From Fragilariopsis cylindrus CCMP1102 (taxonomy: Eukaryota; Bacillariophyta; Bacillariophyceae; Bacillariales; Bacillariaceae): a stretch of DNA of 64,000 nucleotides. This document shows positions 1-10,092 of this stretch, in pieces; the first letter of the stretch is position 1, and every line of letters begins with the position of its first letter. The stretch covers positions 52,313 to 116,312 of the forward strand of contig FMBT01000148.1 of NCBI GenBank assembly GCA_900095095.1, in the 5' to 3' direction. The notes below the pieces were generated by a model. That model saw only the letters and a program-made list of their open reading frames with translations, did not search any database and had not been told where the DNA came from. Position numbers and translations under genes: made by a program.

Positions 1-665
1 CAAGTTACAAATGCACAAAAGGAGATGGTAGCTGCGTGCAATTCTGTAGGTAAACCTGTCATAGTAGCAACCCAAATGCTCGAAAGCATGGCAAAAAATC
101 CTCGACCAACTCGGGCTGAAGTTTCTGATGTGACTAATGCCGTTTATGATGGTGCTGATGCAGTTATGACAAGTGGTGAAACAGCCAAAGGCAAATACCC
201 TAACGAAACGATCAAAATGATGACGGATATCATTTTATCAGCCGAGCACTTTATGCGTCAGGTTCCTTGGATAGTTTATACGCTCCTCGATCAAGTTTGT
301 TCACGGGTGACAGTAGCGATCCTATGACTGCGGTCGCCAAAGGAGCGGTCGCGGCCAGTTTAACTAACGACTGTAAGGCTATCTTGGTTTTTACAGAGAC
401 TGGTAAGCTACCTTCCTTGGTAGCTGCTTTTCGACCGAACTGTCCAATTGTCACCTTTTGCCCCACTAGCAAAGTTGCCCGTCAGCTTATTTTGACCAGA
501 GGCGTCTACCCGATAGTTGGACTGCAGGATACTACTGACGACGAAGAAATGATTGAAATTGCTATGAAAGAAGCTGAACGTATGGGCTTTGTCTCTAAGG
601 GGGACTCTATTGCAGCCATTTATGCCGATCCAAAATCTACCACTTTCAAGCTTGCTCAAGTATAA
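1..665 (+). CDS. Pyruvate kinase, C-terminal part (5' end outside window, one frameshift)
   Basis: Catalyses the last step of glycolysis, phosphoenolpyruvate plus ADP to pyruvate plus ATP. The window opens inside the catalytic barrel: the family block [14 protein letters not shown] is followed by [21 protein letters not shown] and the ETAKGKYP motif. The reading frame then moves by one base near position 265 and continues as the regulatory C-terminal domain, with the [18 protein letters not shown]-like stretch and the typical RGVYPI segment, to a TAA stop at 663-665. The first frame would stop at 327, so the shift is real in the given sequence; one missing base between about 262 and 270 restores a normal protein. 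No organelle leader can be judged because the N-terminus is missing. The gene converges on the SufD gene. The identity is firm; whether this is a cytosolic or a plastid isoform cannot be told. Confidence 0.93.
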
Positions 666-796
666 TTAAGTAGATTTTTATATGTACTAAAATTACATTT
701 ACTACAAGTTCAATTTATTCGTCTATAGATGGATGTAAAATATTGCTTTACTTAAGATTAGAACTTTTAAATCTAAGCCAGCAGCTGCGTACTTGT

Positions 797-838
797 ACTA
801 CTAGCTACTAGCTACTAGCTACTAGCTACTAGCTACTA
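797..838. repeat. Short tandem repeat of a 7-base unit (CTAGCTA-like)
   Basis: About six head-to-tail copies of a TACTAGC/CTAGCTA unit fill the gap between the convergent 3' ends of the pyruvate kinase and SufD genes. It looks like an ordinary minisatellite and holds no reading frame. Confidence 0.85.
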
Positions 839-889
839 CATGGTAAAGAAGGTATTGGTGATTTCAACTAGCTGTCGTCGCGTTTTTAT

Positions 890-3144
890 TTAACTACTTT
901 GGAATTCACCCCTAACCGCTCGTTCGCCCTGTGGCACAACGTTTTGTAGACGCTTGATCAATCGACTTTGAAGTCCCTCTTCACTATCCACAGACTGTAG
1001 CATAACTGGGTCCACCTCGCTGCAAACATCATCCGCAAATGCATACATCAGGAGATTCCTTGACTGATTAGTATCAAGCCCTCTGGATCGGAGGTAAAAT
1101 AGTTCTTCTTCGGACAAATCGGAAACGGTAGCACCATGAGTACACTGTACATCATCGGCAATAATTTCTAAAGATGGTACCGCCCATGCACGTGATCTAT
1201 CACTCAATAGGATAGTTCTGGATATTTGTTGACTATCTGTTTGCTGCGCGCTCTGTTCGACACGGATACGGCCGCGAAAGGCTCCAGTAGCTCTTCCTCC
1301 GATCATATTCTTTTGGATCTGCTCGCTTGTGGTACCTTGAGCGGCATGATGGATGTTTGTCTTACAATCTGTTCTTTGATTTCCGCCAGATAGGAAGAAT
1401 CCATTCAATTTGACATGTGCACGTGGTCGTAACAAGGCAACCGAATGAGCGATTCTAATTCTACCACTTCCACCGACGCTCATCACAGTTCCTGCATAAG
1501 TTCCATCATCACCTATTACATTAACTTCAATAGCATCTAAATGTGTGTCCTTCGTTGCGGCACGTTCTGCTTCTACATAACGTGCGATTGGTTCGCCCTC
1601 ACCAAAGCTGTTATCACTTTTTTCAACACCGGCAGTTACCATACCTCCAGTCTCCTCAAGGAACGAGTGTGTAACATTGGCACCCTCCTTAACAAAAACT
1701 TGTGTATATCCATTGTAAAGTTTAGGAACAGCCTCACTTTTGTCATCTAAATCAACACATGCCTGTACAACAGACAACCGACTCTTTTCTTCAGCAACAA
1801 CTAAAACTCTTGGATGAAACGCCATACCATCACAGTCGGAATTCTTCGCCGCCCCTCCACTATTTGTTACAGCATTCAGGATCAAAACTGGTTTAGGATG
1901 TTCATCGATCCCTTCATCAAGACCTTTTGGTGCTCGGACATATGCAACGGCACCAGTCCGTCTGGTATTTAATGCCGCAAAACAAGCTGTTCCTTGTTGT
2001 GTATTAATAGCGAATTGGGAAATAGGTTCACCTAAGTTATGATCAGGTCCACTAAGTTTCTTGAACGAATTACAGTATGTGTCCTCTCCGGTCGGTACGG
2101 GTGCTGCAAGTTCATCCGTGTGTCCATCTGTCAGTCTGGACAAGTATGATTTTACATCCTCAGTAACGACGGAACTATTATCATCAATATTTCCAATATT
2201 AACAGCCAAATCATCCTTCTCTATTGATAATTGGGGTACAAATCGACCATTAATGTATACCAATCGAGCCTGACACTTATCATCTGGAATCCAACTTCCA
2301 CCATTTTCTAATTGTACTCTGTAGTCTGTAATTTCCTCTTCAGTCAATTCTACAATCTTACCATTATCTTCACAACTTCCGGAATAATCCTGGTTGACCA
2401 TACTAGATACATCAAAGTTCCTCCACGTTTCTGCATTCCTCCTCGGTGTAGGTAAACCAAATTCTTCCAATCCAAAGGCAGGTACTAATGGTGTCCAGGG
2501 TAGTTTCGTACTAACGTATGGAGTCCATTCCTCGTCATCTTCTGGCAGTGCGATCTATTTAAACAAAAAGACAAAATATATATATACATATAAGTGAGAA
2601 TGAAGTAGCCGTACTTCGAACAAACAAGACACTGCTTGATCAATACACACACACACAAACACACACAAACATATATATACATACATCATTAATTAGAGGG
2701 ACTGCTGTAGTTAAAATCTTTCTCGCATCATCAGCTAACGAGCCCATAATCCCTTGTTGGTCTTCATTTCCTAATAAATCGCCAAACCACTTATCACATT
2801 GTTCATCAAGGTTGGAGCGACGTGATAAACGGAAGGATTCATGGTCAGGAACTTCGTAGTCGACACCTGCAACATATTCCTTTTTCTTCGTCTTCTTATT
2901 ATTTTTATACCCTTCAGAACGTTCACCGTCCTCCGCATCTTCATCGGTAAGATCCGCTTCCGGTCCTAGGCCGATACTAACGCGTAGTGATGATGTCGTT
3001 GACGATGAAAAAGATGACCTCTATGATTGGTGCCGGTATTCGAAGAAGTAGTAGTGAAAGCAGTTGTGGTATGATATGTTGATGGCATCCCAAAAAGACA
3101 ACCAACACAAAATAAGGTAACGTTTTCCGATGGTATTTTTTCAT
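890..3144 (-). CDS. sufD: Fe-S cluster assembly protein SufD, plastid-targeted
   Basis: SufD is part of the SufBCD scaffold that builds Fe-S clusters in plastids. The C-terminal half carries the SufB/SufD core: HGATVSDLSEEELFYLRSRG followed by LLMYAFADDV, and upstream a long beta-helix region. Exon 2 is 890-2554 and begins right after a TAG acceptor. The intron is 2555-2684 (GTATGT donor, phase 0). Exon 1 reads back from 2685 through residues ending TTAVPLIND. The 5' end is a likely bipartite leader: ATG at 3142-3144 gives MKKYHRKTLPYFVLVVF, a signal peptide, and a Ser/Thr-rich stretch with TTAF follows. These parts lie in three frames. One extra T in the TTTTT run near 3070 and one base near 3023 would join them. 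The protein would be about 700 residues, longer than bacterial SufD because of an acidic lysine-rich N-terminal extension. Core identity is firm; the leader is inferred. Confidence 0.9.
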
Positions 3145-4659
3145 GTTTTGTTTTGTTTTGGGATGAATGTGGGTTGGCAAGAAAGCGGTTGGTTGTGTTG
3201 TGTTATGTTTATATAAATACACTAATGTCAGATTGGATTCATTCTTTGTAGTTGTTTGAGTCAATACAGCTGCAACCCTTCATGCATACCGGTATGTATC
3301 AGGCTTTCATGAAGTTGAAATTCGGAACACAAATAAAATCCTAGTAGAAGATTGAATATGAAACATCATTCTTCGTCACCGCAAATCACCGAAGAAGTAA
3401 ATTCAGGGAATAATGGACAGACGCTGTATTCTGACTGAAAAAATCTGCTGACGTCACGTGCAAAGCACTTATTCTTTAATTCAAGAATCACAATCTGAAA
3501 TCAGAAATCATCTCGTGATTGAAAATATATATATATGCTATAATAGAGCAACAAAATAGTAAAAGTAATCATCAATAATTATTACATTGTGTGTTGGCTT
3601 TTTCCTTGCTGTACAGTTTCTCCGAAAAATTCATACTTTAGACTTATGTGGTATTGAGCCACTGAATAATGTTCACAATCCCTGCAGTACATCATGTTGT
3701 AACAACTACTACATATTTTACATCACGCTTTGTTCCGAGTACTAATGCTTTATCTTTTAACCTTTACTAAGGTGTTTAGGTACTTCAATTGGTATTTTCC
3801 TGTGGATTTTTGACTTCTTGTCACCGTGGCAGACAGTACTAGTTGTCAACAATTATTCTAACAGGATAAATATAGATGCACTTTATGTATTATTTATTTT
3901 CCATCATCTTCCCTTATGGCTTGCTCTCCCTTTGTCTTTACTTTCATCACAGCAGCCTTCGATTGCTCTGTTTTTTGAATCTACTAGTATTAGTTGCTTT
4001 CAAGCACATGGAACTTCCTTTTTAATATTATTCTCTCTAAGATATCTCTTTACTATTTATTTTGTACATATTTTTGCACTGTTACTTCTACATGCTTCTA
4101 TATATTATATATATATTCTGTTATTATTATGAGCAAAGTGGAATTTGGATGCATTGCCGTATCTGATCTTTAAACATGGTCTCTTGTCTAATAGTACGAT
4201 GCTTTGATTGATATTATTATGATTGAAGGGGAGCATCAAATCAATCCACCTGCAAAATCTAACAATATCCTCAAACTTGAGATACAAATTTTAGATGGAA
4301 CGTTCAGTTGCTACATTGAATATCCGTTATGGTTTACAATAAATCAACCTATAATGCCCTGTCATAGCATAAAAACCAAGATCACAATCAATATTGCATC
4401 AGGCTTAGGATATTAGAAACTTAAATACAATAAACATAGTTAAAGGTTCAAAATTCTTTCCTACGTAGATTTTTTTTTAAATATAGTAGTACGTTTTATT
4501 CTAGTACAACTGCCATAGCGATATTAATTTTGTCGACAAAAGCGATAGTGTGTATGTTATCGATATGTCAAATTTTGATAATAGACTGGGAAAAGGTATT
4601 GTCAAACAATATGTTTTACAACAACAAAAAGCAAAAGATAAGGTAAGTGTATCTCCCAA
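3145..4659. other. Intergenic, no supported gene
   Basis: AT-rich sequence between the 5' end of sufD and the 3' end of the twin CX9C gene. A plus-strand reading frame at 3818-4132 is open but is a run of Leu, Ile, Phe and Tyr with no leader or domain, as expected from T-rich non-coding DNA. No tRNA or clear repeat was seen. Confidence 0.6.
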
Positions 4660-5275
4660 TCAACCCCAAAATACGTCCTTCTTTTCACCAGCTGCATCGT
4701 GTTTGTAAACTTCCATCAGATCAAGTGCCTTCTTCTTGTTATCTTCGTAGTAAGGGAAAATTCTCTCGCAAGCCTCTTTTCCAGCAAGTTTCACCGCCGT
4801 TTGATATGCCGTTTCTCTCTTGTTGATTAAGCATTCCATGTGCGTAACTGCCTGGTTCATGCAGGCTGCTGGAAATGGGGAGGAATCAGACGAATCCTGT
4901 TGTGGAATATAAACATAAACCAAGCGAGAAGCAGCAAAGATGAAATCAAGGAGAACGGTATTTATCATCAGAAATATATATTATGCAAAACTATTCTTTT
5001 TTTAAAGCGTAAAACACGTAAACCATGGCATTAATAAAGATATAAAGTACTCGCATAGAGCGATGGAATCGATAGGCCTTGCTTACCTCAGAATTCGAAG
5101 CACATGATTTCAAAAGTTCCTGTGTACTAGCGCACATTTTTTGGAAGGCTTCGGCTTTTGGATTTTCCGCTTTCCGAAGTGCGTAGGACTTTTCTTGGGC
5201 GCTTTTGAATACATCAGCAGGGATAGATTCCACGGGGATGCCCTTTGCTTTTGCGTACTCTTCAATATCCAACAT
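4660..5275 (-). CDS. Twin CX9C (CHCH) protein, probably mitochondrial intermembrane space
   Basis: A small two-exon gene of about 141 residues. Exon 1 is 5087-5275 and ends GAG before a GTAAGC donor; exon 2 is 4660-4896 after a CAG acceptor; both borders are in phase 0. The spliced protein has two cysteine pairs with exactly nine residues between partners: CASTQELLKSC in exon 1 and CMNQAVTHMEC in exon 2, separated by about sixteen residues. This is the twin CX9C layout of the coiled-coil-helix-coiled-coil-helix fold, whose members are oxidised by Mia40 in the intermembrane space and serve as assembly factors or peripheral subunits of respiratory complexes. A third region with Cys (EACERIFPYY) follows and the tail is charged. 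I cannot assign a specific member. Neither exon alone would show the motif, which supports the splice model. Confidence 0.75.
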
Positions 5276-5595
5276 TATTATCGTCTCTATATATTACCGG
5301 TTATTGAATCAATCCGAATTATATTACCAGTCGACTTAGGACCTATGATATTTGTATCACCTAAACGCTAGAGATGTGCTAAAGTAGTGTTGTTGTTGCT
5401 TTGTTGTTTCATATCGTTCGCCGACTATTCAGGGTCGTATCGTCGGGTGCTTATTTTGGGTCAAAATGGGATATACAAGTTATTCTATCGCGCATTCAGT
5501 CATGGATGATTGAGTCCTGGTACAAGTGAGATCCCGGTACAAGTGAAAGTCGCTAGTACTGGTAATACAGTACATCATACACGTTGACAAGAAGA

Positions 5596-5801
5596 CCACA
5601 CGACACAAACTACTGTAGAAGCAAAACTAAACATTTACTTTTTTCACAAGTTAGCGCTGATCGCTTGACAAAATTTTACTGTCCAGTCTAGCTACAAGCC
5701 CACACGACACAAACTAGAATCAAAACTAATCATTAACTTTTTTCACAAGTCAGAACTGATCGCTTGACAAAATCATATAAACATATTGTCCAGTCTAGCC
5801 A
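5596..5801. repeat. Imperfect tandem duplication of about 100 bases
   Basis: Two adjacent copies, 5596-5695 and 5699-5801, share CACACGACACAAACTA at the start, a central TTTTTTCACAAGT block, GATCGCTTGACAAAAT and a terminal GTCCAGTCTAGC. The second copy differs by small substitutions and a short insertion. The pair ends about 85 bases before the ATG of the following plus-strand gene, so it lies in its promoter or 5' UTR. Confidence 0.85.
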
Positions 5802-5885
5802 CGTTTGAGTATAACAAATAGAATAAAATATAATACTACGACGTCAATTTTTGTTTTGTTCTTAAAATTTCCATCTTTTGTTATA

Positions 5886-7087
5886 ATGTCATCACGAGAA
5901 AATCGCAGAAGGAGCCGTTCGGAATTATCTGGAGTAGAGCAAGATTCTGTTGTTGCCACTCGTGTCCATCGACGCCGTAGGACAGAATTTTCAAGCCCCG
6001 CCAGGCTTATATTACCTCGACTCACCGAGGTAACCAGATACTTCAATAGAAATGAGTATGTCATAGTAAAAGAGGCGCACGCTAAGGTGGGTCAGCTTGT
6101 AAGTAACGATGGCCCATACAGACGAAAACTGCTCGAGTTGACTACGGAGAGCATTAATCACCTCAGAGATTCAACACAAGGACGAGTACAAGTACAAGAA
6201 AATGCTGATGAGGTAGTTCTTTCAGCTTGGGATAATATAACTTACTATTGGGCCAGGCAGTCGGACCATCGTGTCAAGAAAGAAAAAGCAACTGCTTTTG
6301 CTTCGATGGGTCGTGAAAACCAAAAGTACTTCCCTTTCATTGCTATCAGCGATTGTTTCAGAAAGAATGACTGGCTCATTGCTGGAGAAGTCAACAGTAG
6401 TCAAATTCTGGCAACGGCGATAGGGAAGAAGACATTGCTTTTGTTCTTCCGGAAGATCAAGCACGCATTTCTACACCTTGTGCATAGATATCTTCGAATT
6501 ATTCACTTAGAAGAATGGACAGACGATCTCACCCCAGAAAAGTACACTCCGTACAATGCAAGATATGTCGGCAACAAATATTTATCAGAAGTCGGTGATC
6601 ACGACGAGGAAGAAGATTCAGGAGGACCAATCCTCCCACGCTACAATAACAAGATGCTTTCGGACGATGACAACCAACTCTGTTTGTACTACAACCGACA
6701 ATTCCTTGAACTGACAGACGAACAGGTTGATGGTTTATTAACTATGCATATTACTTCGATCTCGTACAACGTGAGGGAACACGTCACAATGATGGTGGTT
6801 GGTCGTTTCTATTTAGTCGAGCCGTGACCAACAATATTTTGACTGAGGATTTCTTCGTTCCTGCAACCAACGGGACACTCGTTCATAGATCCAGTACTGC
6901 TGCTAGTGAGACTACTTCGAGATTGGGTTCACCTCCTCCAGTAATGACTCCCGAGGACAACCGTGGATATCCTTTGTGGCGTACTCTTGGCCACGTTCCC
7001 TTCGAACGACCCGTGTTGTCTCCTGCTACTAGAAATAGAACTGTAGTTGCATCGCAATCGAGTTCGCTTTTTCCAATACCCAGCTAG
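5886..7087 (+). CDS. Hypothetical protein, one frameshift
   Basis: I do not recognise this protein. The ATG at 5886 follows an AT-rich leader and opens with an Arg/Ser-rich basic segment (residues 1-30), then a mixed, mostly helical region with several aromatic residues (ITYYWARQ, YFPFIAISDCF, HLVHRYLRIIHLEEW), an acidic loop (DHDEEEDSGG) and a conserved-looking EQVDGLL stretch. The first frame stops at 6827, but the frame one base back is open from before that point to 7087 and has Ser/Pro-rich tail composition, so a single missing base near 6790-6825 would give one product of about 400 residues. No membrane segment, leader or zinc motif is visible. It might be a lineage-specific nuclear protein, judged only from the basic start. 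Confidence 0.55.
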
Positions 7088-7500
7088 ATCTTGTAAATAA
7101 ATGCACACCAATGTTGCATCGATACCGTGACGCATCTTCCAAGGGTGGACAAAAGCCACTACACGGTAATGATAAAGTCAGTAACGTTAATGCAAAAAAA
7201 AGTGGGCGATGCTTATTCTGTAATATATTTGTCATAATTAAATACCACTGTAATGAATTAGAATAGATATAGTATTATCTAATCTTATACTTTAACCTTG
7301 CATTTAAAACTATATTTTTAAATATATGAATATCTATGTATGTATATATATATATATATATATATATAATATGTTCGATGTGTTTTTAATGAATTAAAGA
7401 TATCGAACCTTGCAGATCAATTCATAGTGATTTTTCTCTTCATCAGATATATTTCTCTAACACAATGATTATAGTTTTTAAACGCCATGTCGTTATTACG
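7088..7500. other. AT-rich intergenic stretch with a TA microsatellite
   Basis: Converging 3' ends of two unknown genes. A TA dinucleotide run occupies about 7342-7369. Nothing else is recognisable. Confidence 0.7.
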
Positions 7501-9219
7501 TTACGACTTTACCGCAACTTCCCAGCAGTCATCTTCATCGGAGGAATTGCTACTAGTATCTTTCAGATACGATCCTTTACTGCTGCTGGTCACAATCTTT
7601 TTTGATAGATGCCGTACAAGTAAATTTCGAAAACCTTTCTTTTCAGCTGGTGGTTGTTCTTCTTTTTTAACACTAGAAGGCTCTTCTATTCTAATACTTG
7701 GAGGCGCTAGTCGCATATTGTCTAGGAGATCATGGAGTCCATCTGTTCGTTCCCGTATGTCAGAAGAAGAACTGTTGTTGTTGTTGTTATCATCTCCGCC
7801 ATCGTCGTCATTATACATTTCGTCGATGTCGATTTCGCTACAACTTTTATGTCCATTAGTACTAGGACTTGCCTCCGCTTTTAAATTGCGTACACTTTGT
7901 GATGAATGACGCTGTCTGCTAAGACTACCTCGTCGGCTTTTGGTTGAAGATAATTGTCTAGGATTGCTGTTGCTGTTGCTGGTGTTACCGTCGTCGTTGT
8001 TATTATTATTTTCGTCGATATAGAATGGTTCACTCAAACTTTTACGCCCATCAATACTTGGACTTATCTCCGATTTCAAATTGCGTACACTTTCTGATGA
8101 ACGACGCTGCCTACTAAGACTACTTCGTCGGTGTTTGATTGGATTAGTAACATCGATATTTGAAGAGCGCCTGCTGAGATCACTTCGTCGGTTTTTGGTT
8201 GAAGATGATAATCGAGGGTTGCTGTTGTTGTTGTCATCTCCGCCATCGTCGTCATTATTGATTTCATCGATGTCGATTTCACTGCAACTTTTATGTCCAT
8301 AAGTACTTGGACTGTCTCTGTTTTTAAATTGCGTACACTTTGTGTTGAACGACGCTGTCTACTAAGACCACTTCGTCGGTTAGCAGTAGTAACATCGGGA
8401 TCTGAAGAGCGCCTGCTGGAACTTCGTTCAGATTGTTGTCTTGAAAAACCACTTCTTCTACCTGATTGTTCTGGTGTATTAGTCTCAGAACGATCGGCCC
8501 TATTCTTTATAGCTGTACGATTATCACTCTGTTTCTTCCTTTTGTCATTATTTGTATCAGTATCAGTATCATCAATACCATCATCGATATCAATATACTC
8601 AATATCATCAATAACATGGCAGCTGTTGTCGGGGTTCATGAATATCTGATCTATTACAGAGAAGAGAAGTCTTCAATTCTTCGCACTTGTTCGATTTTAT
8701 AATATTCAACAAAAGCGCCTTCATACGTTCCGACGACTGGCTCTTTCTCATTAAATTTACAAATTTGGAAATTTCAACCTCCAATCTCGTCGTTGTCGCT
8801 GTCGCTGATGTCGTGGAGGTCCAACGATAGATCCCAAGAAGTACTACTCTGGTCTGGATAAAATGTTGCGCTGTTACGTCTCTCTTTCTCTCTATTTTCT
8901 TTCCTGTTCTTGTTCTCGTTTTCTTCACAAGATTTCTGGTCTGGAAATTCGGGATGCCAAGAAGTATTACTCTGGTCTTGAGAAAATGTTGTTGTTGTTG
9001 TACCGTGGCGATCCCAAGAATTATTATCAATACCTCCTCGACTTCTTTCTTATTCTTCTTTGTTATCTTACAATCGCCTATCATATCGTAATTAGAACTA
9101 CAACTATCGAGATTATCTGAGAAAAGTGACGATTCTGGGCCATCCTCGACCTTAGGAAAGAATCGTCCGTCTGTATTGCCTTTCCCGGTAAAACCATTCA
9201 TTTTCATAAACCTACTCAT
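7501..9219 (-). CDS. Disordered repeat-rich protein, several frameshifts
   Basis: Three overlapping minus-strand frames read as one low-complexity, charged protein that starts at 9219 (MSRFMKMNGF) and ends at 7501. Its main feature is three tandem copies of a module near 8385-8250, 8135-8000 and 7955-7800. Each has RRS-LSRQR, then QSVRNLK, then a short Ser/Pro stretch, GxKS, an EIDIDE acidic block and poly-Asn. In the first copy the codons after RNLKTE are out of frame; the other two copies show that one A is missing near 8315 (GCAAGTCC against ACAGTCC). Another shift lies near 9030, where an N-rich frame takes over, and one near 8640. No domain is recognised. The S-R-x-R-x-S pattern could be a kinase or 14-3-3 target, which is only a guess. 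The DNA copies are close enough to be a recent internal expansion. Confidence 0.5.
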
Positions 9220-9419
9220 TTTGTTGCTGTATTCTACGAGAGAGAGAAAAAAGAAGATATGGCGTACTATACAGATTGTAGACGATTGACCGATGGCGAG
9301 TTGTTGGTCTATAAAAGAATGTAAAATGATACCCTGAATTGCTTCGTTGAATCATGTGCACCCAGTCAAAGTTTCTACTACCACTAGGCTTCGCTCGGAA
9401 TAAAGTTTGTGCATCATAT

Positions 9420-9513
9420 GCCTTCATTATTTTAAATACTAAGAATAGAACTATGCCGTTTTTGCTAATGGGCCTTCATTATTTTAAATACTACGAGTAG
9501 AACCATGCAGTTT
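9420..9513. repeat. Two tandem copies of about 45 bases
   Basis: GCCTTCATTATTTTAAATAC occurs at about 9420 and again at about 9472, each followed by a near-identical GTAGAAC..ATGC.GTTT stretch. It is a short non-coding direct duplication. Confidence 0.8.
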
Positions 9514-9614
9514 GTGCCGAAGTTATTGGTAGAATGCACTTGAGACGAACCTTAGATAATCATTATTTATACCGATAATGACTTCTTGGTCATTCCTACA
9601 TCACATCATACATA

Positions 9615-9820
9615 CTTCCTCCAGAGAACGCTAATTTACTGCATACTATCGTTTAAAAATTTAGCGCTTGTAAAATAGCACTAAAACCTTAAAATCTACC
9701 CAATCGACAGGAAATTACAAAAATAAAATGAGATTTTGAAAGTTTTCGAATCACTATCGAACTTTTGGGTCTTAATTTTGATAACGATAAACGCTGTAGA
9801 TTAACGCTCACTGGAGGAAG
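9615..9820. mobile_element. MITE-like inverted-repeat element, copy 1
   Basis: The left end starts CTTCCTCCAG (9615) and the right end finishes CTGGAGGAAG (9820). The terminal inverted repeats run for about 38 bases with few mismatches (left AGAACGCTAATTTACTGC, right complement TGAGCGTTAATCTACAGC). The interior has no reading frame. Its reverse complement matches the interior of the element at 37723-37919, including a shared block like CTGTCGATTGGTAGATTTTA. So the two are copies of one family in opposite orientation. No clear target-site duplication was seen. The superfamily is unknown. Confidence 0.75.
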
Positions 9821-10092
9821 CGATCGTATAAATTGGATTTGGCCGCGGGGCCCAAAATTGGGGGTTCTTTTAAATTTTCGAATTCTTCTCAATTCTCCCC
9901 CAAAATGAAAGCATGTATCAGTAAAAAATAAAAATCAATCTTTAAGAAAAAAATGATCACGAACACAAATTTAACAGCAACAACCAACAGCAAAATCCCA
10001 ACAAGAACCATAAGCAGAACAACCTTCGGATTATTTTCTACCAAACACGGCAAAGCCAATCTGAAACCTCTCCCGCTTGTATTAAATCCAAT

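Noticed and set aside
3818-4132. Hydrophobic 104-codon open frame
   Set aside because: Leu/Ile/Phe/Tyr-rich throughout, as expected from T-rich non-coding DNA; no leader-body structure, domain or intron context.
5596-5801. CRISPR array
   Set aside because: Only two long imperfect copies without unique spacers; the window is eukaryotic.
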